From the NCBI GenBank assembly GCA_018695135.1, contig JABHOV010000101.1, positions 1 to 45,381 of the forward strand: 45,381 nucleotides of DNA, read 5' to 3'. Below the pieces are notes generated by a model. That model was not told the DNA's origin and did not search any database. It saw only the letters and a list, made by a program, of their open reading frames with translations. Made by a program: the position numbers and the translations under genes. Below, piece by piece: positions 6,091 through 13,942 of this stretch; position 1 is the stretch's first letter, and each line of letters starts with the position of its first letter. Origin of the DNA: Candidatus Melainabacteria bacterium. Its GTDB lineage: Bacteria > Cyanobacteriota > Vampirovibrionia > LMEP-6097.

Positions 6091-7682
6091 ACAGCAACAG
6101 CTTTAGATTCCATTATTTTTTGACCATTTATTTTTTCTGATTTGTGAAGTACCACTTGAGGATCTAATCCAGCTTCTTTGAGTTTGGCTTCTAGTATTTT
6201 TTGATTACGTTTGGCTTCTAATTTATTTTCGTGTGCTGCAACGATTTGATCAAGCTTGCTGCGTTTCGCTTTGGAACTGGCTTTGCCTTGTTCGGCTAGG
6301 TTATATAACTCGGCAGGAAGCGTGAAACATTTTTTTACAAATAAGCCAAGAGCTTTCAGGTAGCCTCCGTCTTGTTCTGATATTGCTTCATGTTCATGCT
6401 TTTGGATATCAACTCCGTACATGTTTTTAATTTTGGGATTAAATATACCACTTTCCATTGCAAATGGAATTGGTAGCTTAGAATATATATTTTTGGTAAT
6501 GAATGTTAATAGAGGCTTGGTCACTGCTTCCATCCCTTTAGTAAACGGTTTGAGCAATTTGTGACTTAAGAAACTCCATTCATCAGTCATGCGACTTTCT
6601 TTGGCTATGCGCATCAATCCAGATTTAAGGAAACTCGCTGGGATCTCTGCACCTAAACGCAGGATCATAGACAGAGTAGCACCGTTGAAAAATGGCACTC
6701 GATAAGAAAGAATCGCAGCAGCAGCATCGCAGAAGTATTGCACCATTGGCACAAAGGTTTTGTCCTGCATCGCTGTCTCCAAGCAGGCATCAAAGTTTTT
6801 GCCTTCTGTGTGAATGCCCGTTGCACTAGTGACAAGCGTAGTATTTAATCGACAGAAAGTTGTAAATAAAATAGTTGCTAAGCCATGCAGTGGACTTTTG
6901 ACTGCATCGAAACCATAGGCTTGAGCATTCTTTGGTAGTAACAACATCGAACCTAGAAAGGTGCTTGCCGTAACCCCTCCTAACCATTTGTAATTCACAT
7001 GTGGCGCAGACAATAGAGCCCCACCATCTTCTTTGAGAATTTGATTACCCTCTGAATCAATGATTGGAGTACCACTGGTTACTCCAAGTCCGACTGAAAA
7101 AATCTTGTCCATTTTGGTTTTGATATTTTTGTGAAAGAATTCACTAAATGATTGAGTCCATTTTACAAAAGGTTGTTTAATTACCTCTTCTCTGAGGGCA
7201 TTCTCTTCTGGACTTAAGTTATGTTTGGCAGATTTTTTGTCTACATTAAACTTGCTTGTCGCTGTCCTAGCGAAGAATACAGTGGGAGTTGCAAGAAGTT
7301 GACCGGAAAGTTCTGGCATGAGATACGGTATCTTGATGCCCAAAAATTTGGTTTTGCCATTAAAGACACGAACCATAAGTGTGTTTGCGATATCACAAAG
7401 AAATCTTGATGGCAGGTCATTCATGCAGGTCTTATAAATAATTTCATCCATTGTTTGCTTGGAATCTTTGAGTAGATTACTCAAGACGGTTGCAAGAAAC
7501 GAACCAGACAAAATTTTGGGAACGGTTTTGAGAATGTCGTAACCAACACCAACCGCAAAATATTTTTCATCAAGAGCTTGAGGCTCTTTTGTGACCGTTT
7601 TGTTTGGACTAGATTTTGGCGTGCTAGCGCCAGAAGACCCAGAGCTCTTCGCCAGGTTTGGTGATTGTAATTTTGGAATCAT
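6087..7682 (-). CDS. Large hypothetical membrane-associated protein, 531 aa
   Basis: An unrecognised 531-residue protein. After a Ser/Lys-rich disordered start (SSGSSGASTPKSSPNK, about 14-29) there are several moderately hydrophobic segments. Examples are ILSGSFLATVLSNLL near 57-71, GGVTASTFLGSMLLL near 235-250, GLATILFTTFCRLN near 268-281, and a segment around the DAAAAILSYRVPFFNGATLS run. The C-terminal ~60 residues are charged and helical (KAKRSKLDQIVAAHENKLEA). No catalytic motif is evident. The overall plan (disordered N-terminus, hydrophobic middle, charged end) resembles the 422-aa protein at 21306-22574, so the two may be distant relatives of a lineage-specific family. It is monocistronic, and its 3' end overlaps the convergent 57-aa gene by four bases. 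Confidence 0.65.
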   Translation of the reverse strand: MIPKLQSPNLAKSSGSSGASTPKSSPNKTVTKEPQALDEKYFAVGVGYDILKTVPKILSGSFLATVLSNLLKDSKQTMDEIIYKTCMNDLPSRFLCDIANTLMVRVFNGKTKFLGIKIPYLMPELSGQLLATPTVFFARTATSKFNVDKKSAKHNLSPEENALREEVIKQPFVKWTQSFSEFFHKNIKTKMDKIFSVGLGVTSGTPIIDSEGNQILKEDGGALLSAPHVNYKWLGGVTASTFLGSMLLLPKNAQAYGFDAVKSPLHGLATILFTTFCRLNTTLVTSATGIHTEGKNFDACLETAMQDKTFVPMVQYFCDAAAAILSYRVPFFNGATLSMILRLGAEIPASFLKSGLMRIAKESRMTDEWSFLSHKLLKPFTKGMEAVTKPLLTFITKNIYSKLPIPFAMESGIFNPKIKNMYGVDIQKHEHEAISEQDGGYLKALGLFVKKCFTLPAELYNLAEQGKASSKAKRSKLDQIVAAHENKLEAKRNQKILEAKLKEAGLDPQVVLHKSEKINGQKIMESKAVAV

Positions 7683-7724
7683 AAGACTTCCTGTGAAATC
7701 TTTTCTCCTCTTGTATTTGCGGAA

Positions 7725-7875
7725 CTAGTGCTTCGCACCGTCCCGACTTTTTATTTGTCGACATCACTAGCAAAACTTTGTTTTGCAGGATGTCTCGTTT
7801 CCGTTGATTTAGTTCTTTTGAAATATTTGGACACTACGCTAGTGCTGGCCAAATACGTATGTATTCAATTGAACT
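7725..7875. repeat. Palindrome cluster with GACATCACTAG hairpin (family also at 34137)
   Basis: The 7683-8024 gap carries stacked hairpins. The hairpin at 7759-7796 pairs CGACATC with GATGTCTCG around an inner GCAAAACtttGTTTTGC. It recurs nearly unchanged at 34137-34173, where the preceding GCTTCGC-GTCC-AC stretch is also shared. Downstream, CACTAcgcTAGTG sits inside ATTTGG...CCAAAT (about 7833-7872). The promoter of the 531-aa gene must lie in or beyond this element. The rest of the gap, 7876-8016, is AT-rich and ends with the hairpin CTGACatctgctttgcagaGTCAG leading into the next copy. Confidence 0.6.
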
Positions 7876-8016
7876 ATTTGTCAATACTTACGTGCTGACA
7901 TATTTAATTATATAGGAATAGAGCCATAATTTGCTACTATTTAAAGATTTATTTTGAGCAAGACGAATACCATCCCTTCTCTGACATCTGCTTTGCAGAG
8001 TCAGAACTTTTTTCGT

Positions 8017-8052
8017 GGACCCGACTAGGAAAACTTCGTTGTCAGCGTGTCC
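8017..8052. repeat. GGACCCGACTAG hairpin supplying the thiL C-terminus
   Basis: This copy of the 3307-3343 element (GTGGACCCGACTAG...AAAACTTCGTT...CAGCGTGTCC) lies across the 3' end of thiL. The thiL stop codon is the CTA at 8025-8027, i.e. the CTAG of the element. The last roughly nine codons of thiL are therefore repeat sequence. Confidence 0.7.
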
Positions 8053-8912
8053 GTAAAATGTCTATAGATTTTGGCTTTAGTTAATAATTCCCCATCCAGG
8101 TAGATTTTGCCCATGCCTGGCTTGGCTTTGCCGATGACTTTAAAACCCTTGGGTGCTTTCATGCATATTGTTACTAGTTCGTAGTCCTCACCGCCATAGA
8201 GCGCATGTTCAAGGCTAATTGACTTGCCGTGGGGGATTGCAGCAGCATCAATCTCCAGCTCAAGCTGATTTTGCTCAGCTAATTCAAACAATGCTTGAGC
8301 TAAACCATCACTGCTATCCATTAAGGCAGCTTGAGAATCCGTCTGCAACAGCGCTTGAGCTTCTTGAAGTCGCGGTTCTGGTCTTAGGTGTTTTGCCGGA
8401 ACGGCTTTAGTCGTGTCTTGCAGGAAATCACCTGTCTCGCCAAAACTGCCAGTTACACAGACCAGGTTGCCTGGCTCAGCAGACTTGCGCATGAGGGCTT
8501 TAGTCGCTTTGCCGACTATGGTAATTGAAATACTGGTCTTTGCTGTGGAGCCGCAAATATCCCCACCAATGACCTTGGGATTACCAAAAGCCTCAGCACA
8601 TTGATTGAGCCCGGTATAAAAATCCTTGACCCAGTTTTCTTTGTCTTCAATAGAGTCACTTAGACTAAGTCCCACCAAAATAAACAAGGGCTGACCAGCC
8701 ATCGCTGCAATGTCTGAAATATTGATAGCTAGTGCTTTCCAGCCAATATCCTCTACACTAAAATAATCATTACTATAATGAACATCCTCTACAAAATTGT
8801 CGAGCGCAAAAAGATACTGCTCGCTGCCAAGTTCAATGACAGCACAATCATCGCCAATCAAGCTGGGATCTTGAGCCATTGATTTAATGATTGATAGCAG
8901 TTGTGCTTCCAT
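8025..8912 (-). CDS. thiL: Thiamine-monophosphate kinase
   Basis: ThiL phosphorylates thiamine monophosphate to the cofactor thiamine diphosphate using ATP. The protein shows the AIRS/ThiL signatures in order: LIGDDCAVI, LDNFVEDVHY, INISDIAAMAG, VIGGDICGS, LMDSSDGLAQAL and YGGEDYELVT. I start at ATG 8912 (295 aa), where family similarity begins. A longer frame back to ATG 9083 adds 57 residues, most of them encoded by the palindrome at 8929-9074, so they are probably not native. The C-terminus (about FTDTLTTKFS) and stop codon come from the repeat at 8017-8052. The native family ending appears overwritten but the catalytic core is intact. No other thiamine gene is in the window. Divergent from coaD. 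Confidence 0.93.
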   Translation of the reverse strand: MEAQLLSIIKSMAQDPSLIGDDCAVIELGSEQYLFALDNFVEDVHYSNDYFSVEDIGWKALAINISDIAAMAGQPLFILVGLSLSDSIEDKENWVKDFYTGLNQCAEAFGNPKVIGGDICGSTAKTSISITIVGKATKALMRKSAEPGNLVCVTGSFGETGDFLQDTTKAVPAKHLRPEPRLQEAQALLQTDSQAALMDSSDGLAQALFELAEQNQLELEIDAAAIPHGKSISLEHALYGGEDYELVTICMKAPKGFKVIGKAKPGMGKIYLDGELLTKAKIYRHFTDTLTTKFS

Positions 8913-8928
8913 TGCTTTTAATTGTAAG

Positions 8929-9074
8929 GCATATGGTCGCTTCGCTTCCTGCATACGGCACTTTGTGCCTGCGTACGCTTCGCTGACTCTCAAATATTTT
9001 GTCAAAAGAGCCAGGGCGACGCCTGTATGCAGGAGCCGAAGGCTCCATACGCAGGGAGCAAGGCGACCATATGC
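8929..9074. repeat. Palindromic element of mini-hairpins at the thiL 5' end
   Basis: Outer arms GCATATGGTCGC (8929-8940) and GCGACCATATGC (9063-9074) are perfect. Inside lie mini-hairpins GGCACtttGTGCC and GGAGCCgaaGGCTCC, separated by TGCATACG/TGCGTACG spacers. It lies between thiL and coaD, and a thiL start codon option at 9083 would translate through it. The GGCACTTTGTGCC hairpin also occurs, inverted, in the array at 45117-45314, which links the two element types. Confidence 0.7.
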
Positions 9075-9101
9075 AAGTTTCAATGAAACTTAATTAAGAG
9101 T

Positions 9102-9107
9102 TATAAT
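9102..9107 (+). promoter_or_regulatory. -10 box (TATAAT) of coaD, leaderless spacing
   Basis: A consensus TATAAT lies six bases before the coaD ATG. Transcription would start at or next to the start codon. A -35 resembling TTTCAA is at 9078-9083. No Shine-Dalgarno is present. Confidence 0.5.
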
Positions 9108-9113
9108 GACCCC

Positions 9114-9587
9114 ATGAAGGCAATTTATGCAGGAAGTTTTGATCCACTAACTTTGGGACATTTGGATATCATCCAAAGAGCTTCCAGGATTTTTGCTGAA
9201 GTTTTGGTTTTAATTTCTGAGAATAATGAAAAGTCAGGGTATATCCCTATTGAAGACAGGGTTGCATTAATTAAAGAAGCGACCAAAGATTTGTCTAATA
9301 TCAAAGTCGGTGTACATAGCGGGCTGGTAGTGGAATATGCCAAAGCTAATTCATATGATTGTTTGCTTCGAGGAATGCGAGCAGCGTCGGATTTTGAAGG
9401 TGAGCTTGAATTGTCACAGATCAATCACGCGCTTTCTGATGGTTTAGAGACCATATTTCTGATGACAAACCCAGGATATTCGTTTATGCGAGCCAGTAGA
9501 GTTTGGGAATTACTCAAATACAGTGATGATTTGTCACTTTTGGTGCCTGAAAACGTGGCACTTTACATAAACACCAAATACAGATAA
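9114..9587 (+). CDS. coaD: Phosphopantetheine adenylyltransferase
   Basis: CoaD transfers AMP from ATP to 4'-phosphopantetheine, giving dephospho-CoA, the penultimate step of CoA synthesis. Its 157-residue length is typical. The nucleotidyltransferase signature GSFDPLTLGHLDII is at residues 8-21, with the T/HxGH catalytic motif. RGMRAASDFEGELELSQIN matches the conserved RGLR...DFEYE block, and the C-terminal DDLSLLVPENV matches the usual VSxLVP segment. The segment normally reading SSTxVRE is RASRVWE here, a mild divergence. It starts at the ATG right after a TATAAT box. The next gene downstream is a DivIVA-like coiled-coil gene, and I recall the same neighbourhood in cyanobacteria. Confidence 0.95.
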   Translation: MKAIYAGSFDPLTLGHLDIIQRASRIFAEVLVLISENNEKSGYIPIEDRVALIKEATKDLSNIKVGVHSGLVVEYAKANSYDCLLRGMRAASDFEGELELSQINHALSDGLETIFLMTNPGYSFMRASRVWELLKYSDDLSLLVPENVALYINTKYR

Positions 9588-9631
9588 AATATAGTTGTTG
9601 GGGATACGGATCGTTGTAGGAGGCGTGGCAA

Positions 9632-10249
9632 TTGGACATATATCAAAAAATTGATGAGATCGGCGAATACATAGAACAGGCAAAAGTTGTTCCTGTATTA
9701 AACCAAAAATTATTGGATGTTGATTACTTAATGAGGTCTCTTGAAGAACTTTATTCTATGATCCCTGCTGAGATTAAAGAAGCCAAGGAGCTGCTTAATC
9801 AACTGCAACAACGTGAAACTGATTCTAAAGCCTCAGCTAATGAGTTGATGGAAAAAACAAAATCCGAATGTACTCGTTTAATGGAGATCGCTAGAATCGA
9901 GTCACACAAGTTGATTGACGGACACGAACTTAGATTACAAGCTGAAGAGCAAGCAAAATATATTCAATCTGAAACTATTGAAGAGGTTGAACGCGTACGC
10001 GCAGAGACCTTAGTTGAACTTGAACAAATGAGACGCGAGTCGCTTGAACGAGCCAGAGAACTTGAAGATGCTTCGCAACACAGAGCTCGTGAATTGAGAC
10101 TTGAAACTGAACAATACGCTGATGAAGTTCTAACTCAGATTGAAGGCACTCTCTCTCAAATCAGTACGGTCAGCAAAAACTGCCGTAAATATTTTGCTAA
10201 TCACCGTGAGAAGGATATAATGACTCCTCGAGCGGCTATGAACAATTAA
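9632..10249 (+). CDS. DivIVA/Cdv3-like coiled-coil protein
   Basis: A 205-residue protein that is almost entirely helix. The N-terminal segment (MDIYQKIDEIGEYIEQAKVV, then VDYLMRSLEELYSMIPAEI) is followed by a long charged coiled coil from about 60 to 175 rich in Glu/Arg/Gln, and a short tail. This is the pattern of DivIVA-type or ATP-synthase b-like scaffold proteins. Sitting directly after coaD, it matches the place where I recall the cyanobacterial division protein Cdv3, so a role in cell division or pole organisation is reasonable but inferred. The start is TTG 9632, supported by a good ribosome site, TAGGAGGCG, a few bases before it. It probably shares a transcript with coaD (44-base gap). 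Confidence 0.65.
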   Translation: MDIYQKIDEIGEYIEQAKVVPVLNQKLLDVDYLMRSLEELYSMIPAEIKEAKELLNQLQQRETDSKASANELMEKTKSECTRLMEIARIESHKLIDGHELRLQAEEQAKYIQSETIEEVERVRAETLVELEQMRRESLERARELEDASQHRARELRLETEQYADEVLTQIEGTLSQISTVSKNCRKYFANHREKDIMTPRAAMNN

Positions 10250-10470
10250 TTCTGTTAAATAACTTCATATGCTGTGTTATTTGAGTTCTCATGTGTTAGA
10301 ACACACTTAGAACACGCACTTGCGGGCTTCAAATGCCTTGCCTCTGAAGCTCTTGAACTAGAATTACCATCTATTTAATAGAAACCTTAAAAATTTAGAT
10401 TTGAAACTCCACATTAAGCTGTTTTTTGCTAATATTAAGTTTGGAAATGTGGGATTCAATTAAATAGCAT

Positions 10471-10642
10471 GCAGAAGTAGCTCAGTGCCAGCGAGCTTTG
10501 CGAGCAGAATGACAAGAGATGTTTCCTCAGGAAATGCGGGATTCAAAATTAAGGATGCGGAAGTAGCTCAGTGCCAGCGAGCTTTGCGAGCAGAATGACA
10601 AGAGATGTTTCCTCAGGAAATGCGGGATTCAAAATTAAGGAT
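10471..10642 (+). repeat. Two 86-bp tandem units each bearing the 5' part of tRNA-Gly
   Basis: Units start at 10471 and 10557, and the true tRNA starts at 10643, giving a period of 86 in both steps. Each unit begins with the tRNA 5' end (GCAGAAGTAGCTCAGTG in unit 1, GCGGAAGTAGCTCAGTG in unit 2). Each then diverges into CCAGCGAGctttGCGAGCAG, AATGACAAGAG, a TTTCCtcaGGAAA hairpin and GGGATTCAA-AATTAAGGAT. The sequence before unit 1 (10443-10470) matches the end of each unit, so the duplicated segment includes the region directly upstream of the tRNA. The GCGAGCAGAATGAC part resembles the widespread GTCATTCTG-type bacterial repeats. The 10250-10470 stretch otherwise shows only a weak palindrome near 10262-10365 and probably the promoter. 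Confidence 0.85.
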
Positions 10643-10717
10643 GCGGAAGTAGCTCAGTGGTAGAGCATTTCCTTGCCAAGGAAAGGGTCGAGAGTTCGAA
10701 CCTCTTCTTCCGCTCCA
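10643..10717 (+). tRNA. tRNA-Gly (anticodon GCC)
   Basis: A complete cloverleaf. Acceptor stem GCGGAAG pairs with CTTCCGC, the D-arm is AGCTCAGTGGTAGAGC, and anticodon stem TTTCC/GGAAA surrounds the loop TTGCCAA (anticodon GCC). The T-arm contains GAGAGTTCGAACCTCTT, the discriminator is T and CCA is encoded at 10715-10717. It decodes GGC/GGU glycine codons. Two truncated copies of its 5' end lie immediately upstream in an 86-bp tandem repeat, and a strong terminator follows. Confidence 0.97.
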
Positions 10718-10724
10718 TATTAAC

Positions 10725-10760
10725 AAAAAGAGAAGGTCCCAATAAGGGACCTTTCTTTTT
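10725..10760 (+). terminator. Rho-independent terminator after tRNA-Gly
   Basis: A hairpin of AGAAGGTCCC and GGGACCTTTCT around AATAA, flanked by A5 and T5, so it could act in both directions. It lies eight bases after the encoded CCA. Confidence 0.88.
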
Positions 10761-10944
10761 GCCATATGTCGCGCAAGAAATCACGGGACATAGTCTTTCT
10801 TCGCGACATCCAAACCTCAAAACCTTAATCAACAATAAAGACCGAGCCCCCAGTCGCAGCAAATGCTAGAATTAGCCTGGTATTTGGTCCTTCTATACAA
10901 GTGTATAGATGATCTGGGGGCTGACTAAATATAAGGATACAAAA

Positions 10945-12039
10945 ATGGCAATAGAACAAATATTAGATTTAGAAGCAGAGTTTACAAAACTCTTGAACAA
11001 ACCAACAAAAAACCAAGATTTTCAACTTGGCCAGATAATCACTGGGAAATTACTTCATTTTGAAAAAGACACAGCTTTAATTGACATTGGCTCAAAAGCA
11101 GAAGCGGTACTTCCGTTTAAAGAAATTAACAATAAAGAAGATATCGAAAAACCAACTGATGTACTTTCAGCTGGTGAAGAATACGAATTCTATATATTGA
11201 GAGAACCAAATGCCAAGGGTCCAATGATTCTTTCATACAAACGTGTCGCTCAAGCGCGCGGATGGGTTAAGCTCGAAGAACTTAAGACTAAGGACGAGAC
11301 TATCAATGGTCAAGTGGTTGCACTTGTCAAAGGTGGAGTTGTTATTGAATCATACGGTGTACGTGGTTTCATTCCTGCATCACAACTTCGATTGCGTGGT
11401 GAAGCTAACAACGCCAAAGGTACAGAACTTGAATTCAAGATTCTTGAACTTGATAAACGCAAGGGCAAATTAATTTGCTCACAAAAAATTGCAATGGAAG
11501 AGGAAAGAGCTGGTCTTAGAGACAAAGCAATCAACGAACTAGAAATTGGACAAGTAATTTCTGGTGAAGTTGTTAGAGTTGCTGAGTTTGGTGCTTTCAT
11601 CGACATCGGTGGTATCGATGGTTTACTCCCTGTTTCAGAAATTTCTTGGCAGCGTATCGCTCATCCTCGTGAGCTTCTTAGCACTGGCGACAAGATCTCA
11701 GTTAAGATCTTGAAGATAGACAAAGCTACGAAGAAAATCTCATTAAGCTACAAGAGACTTCAACCTGATCCTTGGACTGAAATCGAAGGCAAATTTGCAG
11801 AAGGAATGGTCGTCAAAGGTAAAGTTGTCAAACTTGCTGTCTTTGGTGTATTCGTTGAGATCTATCCAGGAGTTGAAGCATTGCTTCCTGTTTCTGAGAT
11901 TACAAATGACGAAGAAGATCCAAGTCCAGACAACTATCTCAAACCTGATGATATAGTTGAAGTATTAATTAAGAAGTTCTCTCCTTATGAGAGACGTATT
12001 AGTTTGTCACTTAAAGATGTTCAAGCAACTCAGCATTAA
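10945..12039 (+). CDS. rpsA: 30S ribosomal protein S1 (four S1 domains)
   Basis: S1 binds mRNA on the small ribosomal subunit and helps initiation. I start at ATG 10945 (364 aa) because AAGGA precedes it at a suitable distance; a longer frame adds 12 residues. Four OB-fold S1 motifs are visible. They lie around LGQIITGKLLHFEKDTALID, NGQVVALVKGGVVIESYGVR, ISGEVVRVAEFGAFIDIGGI and VKGKVVKLAVFGVFVEIYPG. The last two carry the canonical GAFVD...GLLPVSEIS pattern. The length is that of short S1 proteins rather than the six-domain enterobacterial type. S1 matters here because many neighbouring genes seem to lack leaders. Confidence 0.92.
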   Translation: MAIEQILDLEAEFTKLLNKPTKNQDFQLGQIITGKLLHFEKDTALIDIGSKAEAVLPFKEINNKEDIEKPTDVLSAGEEYEFYILREPNAKGPMILSYKRVAQARGWVKLEELKTKDETINGQVVALVKGGVVIESYGVRGFIPASQLRLRGEANNAKGTELEFKILELDKRKGKLICSQKIAMEEERAGLRDKAINELEIGQVISGEVVRVAEFGAFIDIGGIDGLLPVSEISWQRIAHPRELLSTGDKISVKILKIDKATKKISLSYKRLQPDPWTEIEGKFAEGMVVKGKVVKLAVFGVFVEIYPGVEALLPVSEITNDEEDPSPDNYLKPDDIVEVLIKKFSPYERRISLSLKDVQATQH

Positions 12040-12093
12040 TCCTAAATACCAATTAGATTGTTGCAGAACTAGTACTTAGCTTTCGCAATAAGT

Positions 12094-12297
12094 CTAAGGC
12101 TTTCTATAGATCTGTTGATTGCTTGCAATTACAGAAGCTTCTTGCAGCTTGCTTTTAGTTAAGGCTGATGACAATTTATTGCCGACACCTTTATTTGCGA
12201 CAAACAAATCTGAGTAGTCAATATCTGGCCTTTGTAGAATTACTACAGAGCTTCTGACAGCCATATTGCCGCCTCTAAATTTGGGTTTTAAAGCCAT
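12094..12297 (-). CDS. Hypothetical small protein, 67 aa
   Basis: A 67-residue frame (start MALKPKFRGGNMAVRSSVVI) lying 15 bases downstream of the better supported 83-aa gene on the same strand, so probably in one operon. It is basic, with no membrane span or motif that I can name. AAGGG sits about 15 bases before the start, a weak ribosome site. It ends convergently with rpsA 54 bases away. It may be a real lineage-specific gene or an incidental frame. Confidence 0.35.
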   Translation of the reverse strand: MALKPKFRGGNMAVRSSVVILQRPDIDYSDLFVANKGVGNKLSSALTKSKLQEASVIASNQQIYRKP

Positions 12298-12312
12298 AGT
12301 TCTATTTAGCCC

Positions 12313-12564
12313 TTATTCAAGAGCATGCTCCCTCTGTAATCTTGCCCATGTGGCCCAGTTTTCTTCTTCCAAGTTAGTCGCACTGACTCTTTTACTTACT
12401 TGAATAGCCGTCTTCATTTTGGCTACTGAAGACAACAAGCTCTCTGGTGCTTTGGTCCAGCTCAATTTGTACAAAGCCTGTTTGAATACAGCTGGATATT
12501 GTAGTAAATTGGTTCTTAATAACTTATCTTTTGCAGTTTCCTGCAATAATTCCGTATCTGACAT
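12313..12564 (-). CDS. Hypothetical small protein, 83 aa
   Basis: An 83-residue protein (MSDTELLQETAKDKLLRTNL start), helical and soluble in appearance, with two Trp-containing stretches (KLSWTKAP, ENWATWARLQREHALE). The start is backed by a clear ribosome site (AAGGGGGAT, about five bases before ATG 12564). No family recognised. It is divergent from the HugZ-like gene with a ~100-base shared upstream region, and is followed by the 67-aa frame. Confidence 0.55.
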   Translation of the reverse strand: MSDTELLQETAKDKLLRTNLLQYPAVFKQALYKLSWTKAPESLLSSVAKMKTAIQVSKRVSATNLEEENWATWARLQREHALE

Positions 12565-12663
12565 TCCGATCCCCCTTGATTGTATGTAAAGATATTATTC
12601 CCGTTTCTTTGGAGTTTATAACGATAGATCTCCAAAACTTGTAGAGATGGGTATAGTAAGAGG

Positions 12664-13338
12664 ATGAATGAAGCCAGATCTCTACTACGCCAAGAAGCTC
12701 ATGGAGTTTTGGCAACTATTTCTTTGGATTTGCCTGGTTACCCTTTTGGTTCTTTGACTCCTTATAGTTTAGACCAGCAGGGCAATCCGATAATTCTTGT
12801 TAGTGATATTGCCCAGCACACCAAAAATATCCAAGCTGATTCACGAGTCTCTCTTACTGTCGTTGAAAACGGTGATCAAAATAGTGGCAGGCTCACTTTT
12901 GTTGCTGACGCTACTCGTGTTGAGGATGACTTGGTTGCTGAGTCATATTTTAAGCATTACCCATCGGCTCGTCACTATGGTGAAGCGCATAGTTTTGGTT
13001 TTTATCGACTTGAACTCAAACGCGCTCGTTATATTGCTGGCTTTGGCAAGATTTTTTGGGTTGAGCCAGATGAATTCTTGCAGACTAATCCATTTTGGGG
13101 TGAGGCTGAGAAGCGAGTTGTTGATCATATGAACGCTGATCACGCTAATGCTTTGGTCAAGTATTGTACGAAGTACAAAGAACTGTCTATTGCCGATGAG
13201 GATCAACTATCAATGACAGGAATTGACGCAGAAGGTTTTGATTTATTATTGAATAAAATGAAGTTACGTTTCGAGTTTGAAGAAGAGATTAGTACTAGTG
13301 ATGAGGCTCGGGCTGTTTTGGTTGCGATGGCGGCTTGA
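12664..13338 (+). CDS. HugZ-like / pyridoxamine-oxidase-fold protein with DUF2470 C-terminus
   Basis: The 224-residue protein has an FMN-binding split-barrel N-terminal domain. It begins ARSLLRQEAHGVLATISLDL, then GYPFGSLTPY and a DSRVSLTVVE strand, typical of the pyridoxamine 5'-phosphate oxidase superfamily. The C-terminal DUF2470 domain carries the hallmark VVDHMNADHANALVKY near residues 151-166. This two-domain plan is that of HugZ/HutZ haem-degrading proteins and of related uncharacterised proteins. In HugZ a C-terminal histidine binds haem; I cannot confirm that residue here, so haem oxygenase activity is only possible. The ATG follows a -10-like TATAGT (12652-12657) by six bases. No haem transport gene is near. 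Confidence 0.75.
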   Translation: MNEARSLLRQEAHGVLATISLDLPGYPFGSLTPYSLDQQGNPIILVSDIAQHTKNIQADSRVSLTVVENGDQNSGRLTFVADATRVEDDLVAESYFKHYPSARHYGEAHSFGFYRLELKRARYIAGFGKIFWVEPDEFLQTNPFWGEAEKRVVDHMNADHANALVKYCTKYKELSIADEDQLSMTGIDAEGFDLLLNKMKLRFEFEEEISTSDEARAVLVAMAA

Positions 13339-13375
13339 CATTGGCGCATGTTGTTTATGATAAGATTGGCTTATT

Positions 13376-13942
13376 ATGTCAACAACGATTCCCTCAGCTC
13401 TTTCTAATCCAGACCAATCCCGCATATTAGCTAAAACAATTGATTTTGTTAAAGCCGTAGCGAAGAAGGTTCTAGGAGATACAAAGTCAGATGAAGAAAA
13501 AGATCTAGATAGGACAATCACCGATATCTCTGTGCCAGAGACTCATCGGTTGAAGTTAATCAAGAAATTAGAACCTCAAGCATTGAGCGGAAAAGCAAGC
13601 CCGATACAACATCTCTTAAAGAAGATTGAAGGGCAGAGAGACAAAATTATAGAAAATGATTCTTTGCTCGAATCTTTGCGTGATACCATTTTTGCCAATG
13701 TTTATACTTTAGTAAGACAAAGACCTAGACTTGAAGATAGTGCTGAAGTAATGTCAGCTGAAATGCTAGAGGCTGTCAGTGGCAATATTTCAAGCAAAGG
13801 ACAAGAATACGCATTGTTCGAAAAAAATTCAGATATATTCTATCAATTACTAACTTACATGATTGTTGATCAAAAAGCTGCTCAGTTTAATGAGAATGCT
13901 GCAAAAGAATTTGATCGAATTAAATCCAAAGTCTTTGGCTAA
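13376..13942 (+). CDS. Hypothetical soluble helical protein, 188 aa
   Basis: Unrecognised 188-residue protein. It is highly charged and helical (for example KAVAKKVLGDTKSDEEKDLD and the LLKKIEGQRDKIIENDSLLE stretch), with no membrane span, signal or metal motif. It starts 37 bases after the HugZ-like gene, with TTGACA at 13335-13340 overlapping that gene's end, so it may have its own promoter. Its stop overlaps the 3' end of the convergent methyltransferase by four bases. The even composition and full-length frame argue for a real gene. Confidence 0.55.
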   Translation: MSTTIPSALSNPDQSRILAKTIDFVKAVAKKVLGDTKSDEEKDLDRTITDISVPETHRLKLIKKLEPQALSGKASPIQHLLKKIEGQRDKIIENDSLLESLRDTIFANVYTLVRQRPRLEDSAEVMSAEMLEAVSGNISSKGQEYALFEKNSDIFYQLLTYMIVDQKAAQFNENAAKEFDRIKSKVFG

